In this document: one piece after another, positions 1-6,256 of the stretch
Numbering within the stretch: the first letter of the stretch is position 1
How the letters are laid out: every line of letters starts with the position of its first letter
Made by a program: the position numbers and the translations under genes
The notes under the pieces: generated by a model
Told to the model about the DNA's origin: nothing
The model's database searches: none
Seen by the model: the letters and a program-made list of their open reading frames with translations, nothing else
Assembly (NCBI GenBank): GCA_945861605.1
Contig: CAMAVG010000043.1
Coordinates: 1-7,445, forward strand
Source of the DNA: Rickettsia typhi
GTDB taxonomy: Bacteria > Pseudomonadota > Alphaproteobacteria > Rickettsiales > Deianiraeaceae
Length of the DNA stretch: 7,445 bases
Direction of reading: 5' to 3'

Positions 1-555
1 CATGAAGCCTCCCCATCCGCAGCCAATTTCCAAAATTTTCTTCGCGTTTGGAATATATTTTATAATATTTCGATACTTTTCCACCTGCCCTTCTTCAAGA
101 TTTTCATTTCCGCGAAACAACGCCGAGGAATATGTTCGTGTGGAATCCAGCCATTTGAAATAAAATTCATTTCCAAGGTCGTAATGATATTCAATGTTCT
201 TTTTCGAATTGGCGATTGTGTTGCGTTTTAGGAAGTCGTAAATTTTATAAAATGCACTGAACAAACGGTTTCCATAGACTGCTTTTTCAAAATGTTGAGC
301 ATTAATCGAGACGATGTCCAAAAGCGAAACGATGTCATCGCATTGCCACCATTTTTCAATATACCCTCTTCCAAAGCCGATATCCCCCTGCGAAAGCATT
401 TCTGAAATCGCTTTTTGGCTATGGATTTGAAGGCTCGCACTAAGGTTTTCGTCTCTTCCAAAAGTTTGCGATTCCCCATCAGGAAATGTGACTTCAATTT
501 GACCAAACTGAATGTGCGAAAGAATGTTTTTTAGAATTTTAGCTTTGTTTATCAT
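1..555 (-). CDS. Cyclopropane-fatty-acid-synthase-family SAM methyltransferase, N-terminal part (cut by window edge)
   Basis: The first 185 residues read through to base 1 with no stop; the family is usually about 380-420 residues, so more than half lies outside. Seen: a leading domain with the family pattern GDIGFGRGYIEKWW (about 57-70), the signature HYDLGNEFYFKWLD (124-137), YSSALF (142-147), and SAM-binding motif I ILEIGCGWGGF (174-184). Family knowledge: these enzymes transfer a methyl(ene) group from SAM onto the double bond of unsaturated phospholipid acyl chains at the inner membrane face. By gap-free alignment from HYDLGN, Ser144 occupies the place of E. coli Cfa Cys139, a bicarbonate-binding residue. 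This suggests a methyl-fatty-acid former rather than a classical cyclopropane synthase (inference). The ATG at 553-555 overlaps the DUF1365 stop as ATGA, so translation is probably coupled. Last visible gene of the five-gene operon. Confidence 0.92.
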   Translation of the reverse strand, partial: MINKAKILKNILSHIQFGQIEVTFPDGESQTFGRDENLSASLQIHSQKAISEMLSQGDIGFGRGYIEKWWQCDDIVSLLDIVSINAQHFEKAVYGNRLFSAFYKIYDFLKRNTIANSKKNIEYHYDLGNEFYFKWLDSTRTYSSALFRGNENLEEGQVEKYRNIIKYIPNAKKILEIGCGWGGFM

Positions 556-1319
556 TTTATATTAACAGTTGTGGAGTTTTGAAGTTGAGGTGGCGGTTTT
601 CTGAATTTTAATTTCTTGAGGAATTTCAAAACGAAGGCTTGAAGTGTAATCAGAATAACGGTTTTGAATGCTGTGAGGACATACGGCAGTGTGTTTGAAG
701 GCGTGAAATCAACAATTTTCCCTGCGACGGATGTCTCAAAAGCAATGGCATCGTTTTTGAAGTAATCAATAAAGACCGCAATGTGTTTTGGCAAATAGGA
801 AAAGCGGAATTCGTAGCGACCCTCCCTTTGAAAAAATGGCGAAACGAAGAACTCCTTTTGTGCCACATAAACCTTGTTTTGGACGATTGGCGAAAGGTCA
901 TCTTCGTGGATTATATAACTGTGAGTTTGCCCAAATGTGTTATTCACTTCGGCGATAATTGCGGTTGGTTGTTGTTTTTCATTAAGGCAAAAATAGAAAC
1001 TTACGGGGTTAAAAACGAAGTTAAGGCATCGTGGGTGTGTCATCAACATGACCTGCGAAACATCGCTTTTCGCAATGCCAATTGTTTCAAGTTTTTCATA
1101 AACCCAAGCAAGGGTTGAAGTTCCGTCGCGGTTTGCGTGATCTTTGTTGTGGAACGAGAAAATGTTGAAGGAGTCAATCGCAAACAACCTTGATTTTTGA
1201 ATTTCTCCGATTAATGGCAATATGATGTACCCCGCTTTGTAGCAGAAAAAATTGTGCGGGGAAATCCTTTTATGCACAACCTTCGATTTTAGAAACTTGA
1301 CGGCTAAATCCTTCACCAT
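552..1319 (-). CDS. DUF1365 family protein (COG3496)
   Basis: A 255-residue protein of usual family length. Conserved blocks seen in order: VVHKRISPHNFFCY (14-27), HPRCLNFVFNPVSFYFC (95-111), EVNNTFGQTHSY (124-135) and FFVSPFF (157-163). A hydrophobic stretch at about 211-232 (LPYVLTAFKTVILITLQAFV) is followed by a Lys-rich tail, consistent with a membrane-associated C-terminus. The biochemical activity of DUF1365 is not settled. It almost always neighbours COG2907 flavoproteins and CFA-like methyltransferases, and this set has been linked to modified membrane fatty acids, including furan fatty acids in Rhodobacter sphaeroides (as I recall it). Its start overlaps the end of the COG2907 gene by 7 nt and its stop overlaps the methyltransferase start as ATGA, so all three are probably translated as a coupled unit. 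No Shine-Dalgarno sequence is visible, as expected for coupling. Confidence 0.93.
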   Translation of the reverse strand: MVKDLAVKFLKSKVVHKRISPHNFFCYKAGYIILPLIGEIQKSRLFAIDSFNIFSFHNKDHANRDGTSTLAWVYEKLETIGIAKSDVSQVMLMTHPRCLNFVFNPVSFYFCLNEKQQPTAIIAEVNNTFGQTHSYIIHEDDLSPIVQNKVYVAQKEFFVSPFFQREGRYEFRFSYLPKHIAVFIDYFKNDAIAFETSVAGKIVDFTPSNTLPYVLTAFKTVILITLQAFVLKFLKKLKFRKPPPQLQNSTTVNIK

Positions 1320-2503
1320 GGCATTTGTTTGACAAGGTTTTTGCAGGTTTCGTATGCTGATTTAATTCCGTCCTCGTGGAATCCGTAGCTGAAATACGAG
1401 CCGACATAATGAATTCCGTCCCTGCCTTGGATTGAATTCAAATGCGAAACAACCTTTTGCGATTGTGCGTCGAAAATTGGGTGATTATATGTTGTTTTGT
1501 AAAAAACATCGCTTTCATCAATTGCAACCGAAGGATTTAGCGTTACAAAAACAGGCGTGGAGTTTGGAATATTTTGAAGGTTGTTCATCCAGTATGTTAA
1601 ACAAAGGCTTTGCGATGAGTTCGAAACATAGTTCCAGCTTGCCCAAGTTGATTCATTCTTTGGCATAAGATTCGCGTTTTTATGAAGAACCGCAAGGTTT
1701 TTGCTATATTTAAATGTTGAAAGGATTTCTTCTCCCGTAATTTCAAAAGCTTCGTCTGCGTGGGTTGCAATTATGACTTTATCAAAAAGCTCCTCCCCGT
1801 TTTCGTGAACAACCAAAACGCCGTTTTCGTGTTTTTGAACCTTCAAAACCTTCGCATTTTTGCAGTTCAATTGGCTTGTGATTTTCTCAACATAATTCTT
1901 CGAACCGCCTTTTACGCAATACCATTGCGGGTGGTTTATCACTTGTAAAAGCCCGTGATGTTTGAAGAAATCAACGAACGATTTTGCGGGATATTTCCTC
2001 GCTTCTTCAATTGAGCAAGACCATATCGAACCTGCCATTGCGTAGATATAATTGCGGCGAAAGTACTGCGAAAAATTATGTAAATTAAGGTAATCATCAA
2101 GCGTGATTTCGTGGTCAATCGTTTCTTTTTTTGCGATTCTATTGAATTTCATAACCTCAAAAAGCATTTTCAGATACCTCCAATTCAAGAAATTCCAATT
2201 GGAAAAAGGCGAAACGCTTGAATATTCAATTTCAGAGTTGGAGACTCCAAACGACATTCTGCTTTTTTCAACATCCATTTTGAGGGTTTTGAATAGTCGC
2301 TGAAGGTGGTAATATGTTTTGTAATTAAACACGATAAACCCTGTGTCCACATGGATTTTCACGCCATTGTAGTCAATTGTTGAAGTATTGGCGTGTCCAC
2401 CGTTTCGAGGGTTTTTCTCAAAAAGTGTAACATCGTGTTCATTTTTCAAAAACCAAGCCGAAGAAAGCCCTGAAATCCCTGAACCTATAACGGCAATTTT
2501 CAT
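1313..2503 (-). CDS. FAD/NAD-binding oxidoreductase, COG2907 (amine-oxidase-like flavoprotein)
   Basis: A 396-residue flavoprotein. The N-terminal Rossmann dinucleotide-binding motif is VIGSGISG (5-12), with the ribose-binding Glu at 29 (LFEKN) and the GGHANT segment (35-40). VDTGFIVFN (52-60) is a hallmark of COG2907. MAGSIWSCS lies near the middle, and the C-terminal FAD-contact block YVGSYFSYGFHEDGIKSA is present, so the protein appears complete. There is no signal peptide, so it is probably cytoplasmic and membrane-peripheral. Its distant relatives are protoporphyrinogen oxidases and phytoene desaturases; in this genomic setting an acyl-chain desaturation or oxidation step is the best guess (inference). 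A 40-nt gap, holding a short AT-rich inverted repeat, separates it from the upstream renalase-like gene. The bases just before the ATG (CACACAAAA) show no Shine-Dalgarno sequence. The final codons overlap the DUF1365 gene by 7 nt. Confidence 0.92.
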   Translation of the reverse strand: MKIAVIGSGISGLSSAWFLKNEHDVTLFEKNPRNGGHANTSTIDYNGVKIHVDTGFIVFNYKTYYHLQRLFKTLKMDVEKSRMSFGVSNSEIEYSSVSPFSNWNFLNWRYLKMLFEVMKFNRIAKKETIDHEITLDDYLNLHNFSQYFRRNYIYAMAGSIWSCSIEEARKYPAKSFVDFFKHHGLLQVINHPQWYCVKGGSKNYVEKITSQLNCKNAKVLKVQKHENGVLVVHENGEELFDKVIIATHADEAFEITGEEILSTFKYSKNLAVLHKNANLMPKNESTWASWNYVSNSSQSLCLTYWMNNLQNIPNSTPVFVTLNPSVAIDESDVFYKTTYNHPIFDAQSQKVVSHLNSIQGRDGIHYVGSYFSYGFHEDGIKSAYETCKNLVKQMPW

Positions 2504-2517
2504 TTTTGTGTGAAAAA

Positions 2518-2532
2518 TATATGATACATATA
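2518..2532. repeat. Short AT-rich inverted repeat in the only gap of the lipid operon
   Basis: TATATG and CATATA form perfect 6-nt arms around a 3-nt centre (ATA). The element lies in the 40-nt gap between the renalase-like gene and the COG2907 gene, the only real spacer in the operon. It could be a weak operator or a processing hairpin, but an inverted repeat this short and AT-rich can arise by chance. Confidence 0.3.
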
Positions 2533-2543
2533 GTCAACTATTT

Positions 2544-3482
2544 TTACTTTTCAAGGAAATATTTCAAACTTTCCATTCCACTTGCGAACGCTCCCTCGAT
2601 ATCACCGCTTGAAAGCCAATCTCCGCAAGAGGTTATCCCGAGTTTGGCATCGCTCAGTGAAAGCAAATCGCTTTTGAACTTTGGTTTGGAATATAGCCAT
2701 CTGTGTGTTTGGGAAAGTGTTGGATTTTCAAAACCTCCAAACAGATTCTTCAATTCCGCCAAAAGTTCAATACCGACAAGCTCTTTTTCCGTCTCAACAT
2801 TTTGCAAAGACCACTCATCGCCAGCATAAACAACCACGCTTGGCTTGTTATTTCGCCCGTTTTTTTTGTGATTACACACAACTTTTTCAATTTTCGCACT
2901 TGGATTTTGGGCGATATCAAACCTGAAATTCGCATCATTTTCAAAACCGAAAAGCGAAACAAACTTTGGCAGCATTTCAAAATTTTTCAGCGAAGACTTA
3001 TACGAACATCCGTCTGGGAGGATATCAAACGCTTGTTGCGGCGGGCAGGATGTCGCGATGAAATCAAATGCAGAATAGGTTTTTGCGGCTTCATCATACA
3101 AATGCCAGCCATCGTTTTTTCGCTCCATTTTGCAAATTTTCGTCTCAAAGTTGATATCAAATCCAATAGCGAGATTTTTCGGCAATGCGTTCATTTTTGG
3201 CACTCCAACGAAATGTTTTCCATCGATATTTTGCCGATTCCAACCCGCCACAATGCCATTTTCGATGAATTTTTGCAGGAAATTTTGAAATTTCTCGGTC
3301 TTTGCCTCAAAAAAAGGAACGCCGTGATCAAATTCCCAAGAATCCGAGTATCGCGTTGCAATTCTGCCACCTACTCCACGCGATTTTTCAAAAAATGTAA
3401 CAGCAAAGCCGCCATGCTTTTTGAGCTCACTCGCCAAAACCAAACCTGAAAACCCCGCACCGATTATCGCAACTTTAATCAT
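2544..3482 (-). CDS. Renalase-like FAD-dependent oxidoreductase (COG3380)
   Basis: A 312-residue flavoprotein, normal length for the family. Seen: the Rossmann motif IIGAGFSGL (6-14), the FEKSRGVGGRIATRY block (31-45) that is nearly diagnostic of COG3380/bacterial renalases, FDHGVPFF (51-58), FVGVPKMNALPK (91-102), AGDEWS (220-225), HRWLYSKP (260-267), and the C-terminal FAD-binding block ITSCGDWLSSGDIEGAFASG (283-302). Bacterial renalase characterised in Pseudomonas oxidises aberrant dihydro-isomers of NAD(P)H with FAD and O2. Many COG3380 members have no known substrate, so the substrate here is unassigned. It lacks a signal peptide. The start overlaps the 3' end of the lipocalin gene by 8 nt, so translation is probably coupled. 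Its place inside a fatty-acid-modification operon suggests a redox role alongside the COG2907 protein (inference). Confidence 0.9.
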   Translation of the reverse strand: MIKVAIIGAGFSGLVLASELKKHGGFAVTFFEKSRGVGGRIATRYSDSWEFDHGVPFFEAKTEKFQNFLQKFIENGIVAGWNRQNIDGKHFVGVPKMNALPKNLAIGFDINFETKICKMERKNDGWHLYDEAAKTYSAFDFIATSCPPQQAFDILPDGCSYKSSLKNFEMLPKFVSLFGFENDANFRFDIAQNPSAKIEKVVCNHKKNGRNNKPSVVVYAGDEWSLQNVETEKELVGIELLAELKNLFGGFENPTLSQTHRWLYSKPKFKSDLLSLSDAKLGITSCGDWLSSGDIEGAFASGMESLKYFLEK

Positions 3483-3981
3483 GTTTTACATAAATCAATT
3501 GCTCAACATCAACGCCGCTAAGTTTTAGTTTTTCAAGAAGAAAATTCAAGGTTTTTGCATCAAGGTTTTTCTGACGGGAGAGAATCCATAAATATCCCTT
3601 ATCTCCATCGCCAACAATCGCATTTTGGTAATTTTCATCAATGTAAAAAACATTATATTTCCCATGAAATGGCCAGAAAAATGTGACTTTTAATGCTCCA
3701 ACATTGTTTTTTTCAACAAAATGAGCCTTTCCATCGGCGATTTTCTGCTTACCATCTCGCAAACATTTATTGACAACACGAAGCGTGCCATCGGCATTTA
3801 GCGAATAATTCGCGGAAACATTACTGCACCCTTTTTCAAAACGGTTTTCCGTCCTTGCAATTTCATACCATTTTCCTGTATATTTTTCAACATTAAAATT
3901 TCGCACGGGCGTTAATTTTGCTTCGGCTCCATTGCATAAAAAAGGGAGAATCAACATGGAAGCAAATAAAAATATTTTCAT
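3475..3981 (-). CDS. blc: Exported lipocalin, Blc/apolipoprotein D-like
   Basis: A 168-residue lipocalin with the family's ordered motifs: GKWYEIARTENRFEKGC (36-52, containing the invariant G-x-W), the LRVVNKC strand (67-73), GKAHFVE (84-90), LKVTFFWPFHGKYNVFYID (97-115), and YLWILSR (130-136) with the conserved Arg near the barrel mouth. Residues 1-21 form a signal peptide (Lys2, hydrophobic core IFLFASMLILPFL, probable signal peptidase I site after AEA). E. coli Blc is an outer-membrane lipoprotein, but here the residues before Cys16 (PFL) do not make a lipobox, so a soluble periplasmic form is more likely. Cys52 and Cys73 could form a disulfide. Blc proteins bind fatty acids and lysophospholipids, which suits an operon acting on membrane acyl chains. 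It is the first gene after the predicted promoter, and its 3' end overlaps the renalase-like gene by 8 nt. Confidence 0.93.
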   Translation of the reverse strand: MKIFLFASMLILPFLCNGAEAKLTPVRNFNVEKYTGKWYEIARTENRFEKGCSNVSANYSLNADGTLRVVNKCLRDGKQKIADGKAHFVEKNNVGALKVTFFWPFHGKYNVFYIDENYQNAIVGDGDKGYLWILSRQKNLDAKTLNFLLEKLKLSGVDVEQLIYVKHD

Positions 3982-4007
3982 AGCTTATTCAATAATCGTT
4001 ATTCCAT

Positions 4008-4036
4008 ATTGTGTTTTCCCCGCGGTTAAATGTCAA
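4008..4036 (-). promoter_or_regulatory. Predicted housekeeping promoter of the lipocalin/fatty-acid operon
   Basis: On the minus strand a perfect TTGACA (4036 to 4031) is followed after 17 nt by CACAAT (4013 to 4008, four of six matches to TATAAT). Transcription would start near 4001, giving a leader of about 20 nt before the lipocalin ATG. The leader has no clear Shine-Dalgarno sequence. I see no TGATC-type box upstream of the kind bound by the Rhodobacter singlet-oxygen sigma factor, so housekeeping sigma control is more likely. Confidence 0.55.
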
Positions 4037-4046
4037 TAAGTATTGT

Positions 4047-4066
4047 AAAAATCTTTCCTTGACAAA
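4047..4066 (+). repeat. 20-bp direct repeat, left copy (contains a -35 box)
   Basis: The sequence AAAAATCTTTCCTTGACAAA is identical to 4766-4785. The two copies bracket the unrecognised membrane-protein gene and each supplies a TTGACA -35 element. The flanks outside the 20 bp are not alike. A perfect 20-bp match inside 7.4 kb is unlikely by chance even in AT-rich DNA. It may be an insertion or duplication footprint, or a conserved promoter module. Confidence 0.8.
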
Positions 4067-4087
4067 CTTTCAAAAACGCAATGTAGT
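4059..4087 (+). promoter_or_regulatory. Predicted promoter of the unrecognised membrane-protein gene
   Basis: A perfect TTGACA at 4059-4064, a 17-nt spacer, and TGTAGT at 4082-4087 (four of six matches). Only 14 nt separate the -10 box from the ATG, so the leader would be about 7-8 nt or the mRNA close to leaderless, consistent with the missing Shine-Dalgarno sequence. The -35 box is part of the 20-bp direct repeat. It stands back-to-back with the lipocalin operon promoter, with 22 bp between the two -35 boxes. Confidence 0.5.
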
Positions 4088-4101
4088 CATAAAAAACGAA
4101 T

Positions 4102-4752
4102 ATGGAAAAACTGATTGACTATTTCAAAGTAAACCACGAAGGCAAAAACTGGACGCTGTTTCTGATAACTCTTGGGCTTGTTCATTCGGCGTGGTGGTTT
4201 AACACATTTGACTTTATCAAAGAATTTGGCACGCAAAACCCCTATTTCATTTTTCTGGAAATCCTGTTCATTGCTTCCTCCATTACACGCATTTTGATTG
4301 CAATTGATATTTTCTATATAATCGAAACCTGCCCCGGAATTTCAGACTGCATTACACTTTTGTGGAAAAAACGAAGAGATGAGTGGCGGAGGTGGGAGTT
4401 GCTCGATAAGAAACTTCCACATCTTTCCTCCGCTTATTACAATGCTACATTTCACAAGGCTTGGTTGAATTATTGGACACATATTCTATTTTACGATGCT
4501 CGCTTGTGGCAATATTGGTATATTTATCAAAATATAGAGCTGACACAAGAATTGCACAAGAAATTCAATACAATGACAGAGCATCTACAGGAAATTAATT
4601 ATATAACATACAGCAGATACACAGTTCAAATTCCATACCACATTCAATATTGGATAAAACTTGAAATAAAAAAGTGTAGAAAGGCAATTGCAGAAGAGCA
4701 AAAGTTTAGACAAAGGAATGCAAAAAGGAAATTGCAAAAGAGCAAAACTTGA
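4102..4752 (+). CDS. Unrecognised Trp-rich protein with two predicted membrane segments
   Basis: A 216-residue protein that I do not recognise. Two hydrophobic segments (about 17-35 and 48-75) are followed by a cationic stretch WKKRRDEWRRW (88-98), an aromatic-rich middle (YWTHILFYDARLWQYWYIYQ, 124-143) and a strongly basic, probably helical tail (185-216). Eleven Trp residues make it unusually Trp-rich. The layout suggests a small inner-membrane protein with a cytoplasmic C-terminal domain. There is no signal peptide or known catalytic motif. The tail is encoded by an imperfect out-of-frame 44-bp tandem duplication, and the stop codon comes from the third partial unit. The gene is bracketed by 20-bp direct repeats, points away from the lipocalin operon and toward gatA, and appears somewhat richer in A+T than gatA. 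It has its own promoter and no Shine-Dalgarno sequence. It is probably real, given its length, the promoter and the membrane pattern. Confidence 0.75.
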   Translation: MEKLIDYFKVNHEGKNWTLFLITLGLVHSAWWFNTFDFIKEFGTQNPYFIFLEILFIASSITRILIAIDIFYIIETCPGISDCITLLWKKRRDEWRRWELLDKKLPHLSSAYYNATFHKAWLNYWTHILFYDARLWQYWYIYQNIELTQELHKKFNTMTEHLQEINYITYSRYTVQIPYHIQYWIKLEIKKCRKAIAEEQKFRQRNAKRKLQKSKT

Positions 4753-4759
4753 AATAAAA
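4656..4759 (+). repeat. Imperfect 44-bp tandem duplication at the 3' end of the membrane-protein gene
   Basis: Units 4656-4699 and 4700-4743 match at 33 of 44 positions; both start with AAAA and end with AAGAGC, and they share AATTGCA(G/A)AAGAGCAAAA. A third partial unit from 4744 repeats the first 16 nt of unit 1 exactly (AAAACTTGAAATAAAA). Because 44 is not a multiple of three, each unit is read in a different frame; in the third unit ACTTGA supplies the stop codon. Confidence 0.7.
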
Positions 4760-4765
4760 CAGGCA

Positions 4766-4785
4766 AAAAATCTTTCCTTGACAAA
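4766..4785 (+). repeat. 20-bp direct repeat, right copy (contains the gatA -35 box)
   Basis: Identical to 4047-4066. It begins 13 nt after the stop codon of the membrane-protein gene, inside the short gap before gatA. Together the two copies delimit a segment of about 720 bp containing a single gene and its promoter. Confidence 0.8.
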
Positions 4786-4805
4786 GCAATAATTGTTGGT
4801 AAAAC
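4778..4805 (+). promoter_or_regulatory. Predicted gatA promoter
   Basis: A perfect TTGACA at 4778-4783 within the 20-bp repeat. The best -10 is TAAAAC at 4800-4805 (16-nt spacer, four of six matches); AACAAT at 4803-4808 with a 19-nt spacer is an alternative. No terminator separates the preceding gene, so read-through into gatA is also possible. Confidence 0.45.
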
Positions 4806-4828
4806 AATAGGAAAATATATATTGAGCC

Positions 4829-6256
4829 ATGTTCAAAAGCATTAAGGAATTCACATTATCCGTTCAAAAAAGCCCGTCATCATTGGTGGAAATTGTTTCG
4901 CATTATAACGAAAAAATAGCAAAATCGGAACTTAATGCTTTTTTGACGCCAACTCCCGAACTTGCAATTGAGCAGGCGAAAATCATCGCAAAAAAAATCT
5001 CAGATGGTGAAACTTCCGTTCTGTGCGGTCTTCCACTTGCAATTAAGGACGCCTTCTGCACACAAGGAATTCGAACGACAATGGCATCAAAAATGCTTGA
5101 AAACTTCGTTCCGGAGTACACCTCCACCGTTGTTGAAAACCTTCAAATTAACGGAGCAATCTGCCTTGGAAAAACAAATATGGACGAATTTGCAATGGGG
5201 TCATCGGGCAAACACAGTGCATTTGGGGCAACAATTTCGCCGATAAAAATGAAAGGATCAAGCGAAAATCTTGTTCCAGGTGGGTCATCGAGTGGCTCCG
5301 CGGCGGCAGTTGCAGGCGGACTTTCCCTTGCAGCACTTGGAACGGACACAGGTGGTTCGGTGCGTCAACCTGCTTCACTTTGTGGAATTGTCGGGTTTAA
5401 GCCGTCTTATGGAAGATGTTCACGATTTGGAATGATAGCATACGCATCATCGCTTGATCAAGCTGGATTTTTGACAAAAACCGTCGAAGATTCTGCCCTG
5501 CTTTTCAACCTGACAAATGGGATTGACGGCAAAGATTCCACACTTGTCGACCTTCAAAAACACGATTTTTCTCAGGTTTCAAAAGGCATTAAAGGCAAAA
5601 CGATTGGCATTCCAAAAGAGTTTGAAATGGACGGAATTGACCCGCAAATCGTGAAGGCTTGGGCTGATGCTCGCAAAAAATTGGAGCTTGAAGGTGCAAA
5701 TATCATTGAAGTTTCACTCCCACATGCAATGGATTCCATCAAGGCTTATTACTTCATTTCAACAGCGGAAGCCTCTTCAAACCTTGCACGATACGACGGC
5801 ATAAAATATGGTCACCGCACACAAAAAGATTTCAAAACCATCGAAGAGATCGTCTCTCATTCGCGCGCGGAGGGCTTTGGAACTGAAGTAAAAAACCGCA
5901 TTTTGGTTGGAACTAGAAACCTTTTGAGTGATTCCTACAAGGAAAATTACGAAAGAATTCTAAAACTCCGCCGCATAATTAAGCACGAATTTGAGCAAGT
6001 TTTCCAAAAATGCGATGCCATTTTATGCCCAACGACGCCAAATCTTGCACCGACATTCAACCAAACCCAAACCGAACTTGAGGAATACATCAACGATATT
6101 TTGACCGTCCCCGTGAACATTGCAGGGCTTCCGGCGATATCCGTCCCATTTGGAAAAGGCTCGTGCGGAAGGCCAATCGGCATGCAGATAATCACAAAAG
6201 CATTTGACGAAAAAACCCTATTCGAAGTTGCACTTTCGCTTGAAACTTGTGCGTAA
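4829..6256 (+). CDS. gatA: Aspartyl/glutamyl-tRNA amidotransferase subunit A
   Basis: A 475-residue amidase-signature enzyme, close to the usual 480-490. It is the glutaminase subunit of the GatCAB complex, which converts Glu-tRNA(Gln) to Gln-tRNA(Gln), and Asp-tRNA(Asn) where needed, in the cytoplasm. The Ser-cisSer-Lys triad is intact: Lys73 in GLPLAIKDAF, cis-Ser153 in VPGGSSSGSAAAVAGG, and nucleophile Ser177 in GTDTGGSVRQPAS. The 24-residue Ser-Ser spacing matches the family. Further signatures are GKTNMDEFAMGSSG (114-127), YGRCSRFGMIAYASSLDQAG (194-213), the LCPTTP block and the C-terminal VPVNIAGLPAISVPFG. The ATG is preceded by TTGAGCC, at best a weak Shine-Dalgarno sequence. Neither gatC nor gatB lies beside it. 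The last codon is followed by a TAA that directly abuts the stop codon of the convergent hisC; the C-terminus (SLETCA) is slightly short. Confidence 0.97.
   Translation: MFKSIKEFTLSVQKSPSSLVEIVSHYNEKIAKSELNAFLTPTPELAIEQAKIIAKKISDGETSVLCGLPLAIKDAFCTQGIRTTMASKMLENFVPEYTSTVVENLQINGAICLGKTNMDEFAMGSSGKHSAFGATISPIKMKGSSENLVPGGSSSGSAAAVAGGLSLAALGTDTGGSVRQPASLCGIVGFKPSYGRCSRFGMIAYASSLDQAGFLTKTVEDSALLFNLTNGIDGKDSTLVDLQKHDFSQVSKGIKGKTIGIPKEFEMDGIDPQIVKAWADARKKLELEGANIIEVSLPHAMDSIKAYYFISTAEASSNLARYDGIKYGHRTQKDFKTIEEIVSHSRAEGFGTEVKNRILVGTRNLLSDSYKENYERILKLRRIIKHEFEQVFQKCDAILCPTTPNLAPTFNQTQTELEEYINDILTVPVNIAGLPAISVPFGKGSCGRPIGMQIITKAFDEKTLFEVALSLETCA

Noticed and set aside
124..126. Broken cfa gene because of the Cys-to-Ser change
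   Set aside because: The frame is intact, all surrounding motifs are conserved, and the operon is coupled. A functional variant is more likely than a pseudogene.
228..506. Minus-strand 92-codon frame in the first 500 bases
   Set aside because: The overlapping minus-strand frame from 555 to base 1 carries unmistakable CFA-family motifs and runs off the edge; the 92-codon frame is out of phase with it.
2703..3449. Plus-strand open frame of 248 codons opposite the renalase-like gene
   Set aside because: It lies wholly antisense to a gene with clear COG3380 motifs, and its translation is rich in Cys, Arg and Phe with no domain pattern. It is a shadow frame.
4047..4785. Insertion sequence with target-site duplication
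   Set aside because: There is no transposase and no terminal inverted repeat inside the direct repeats, and 20 bp is long for a target duplication. The repeat is reported, but not as an IS.
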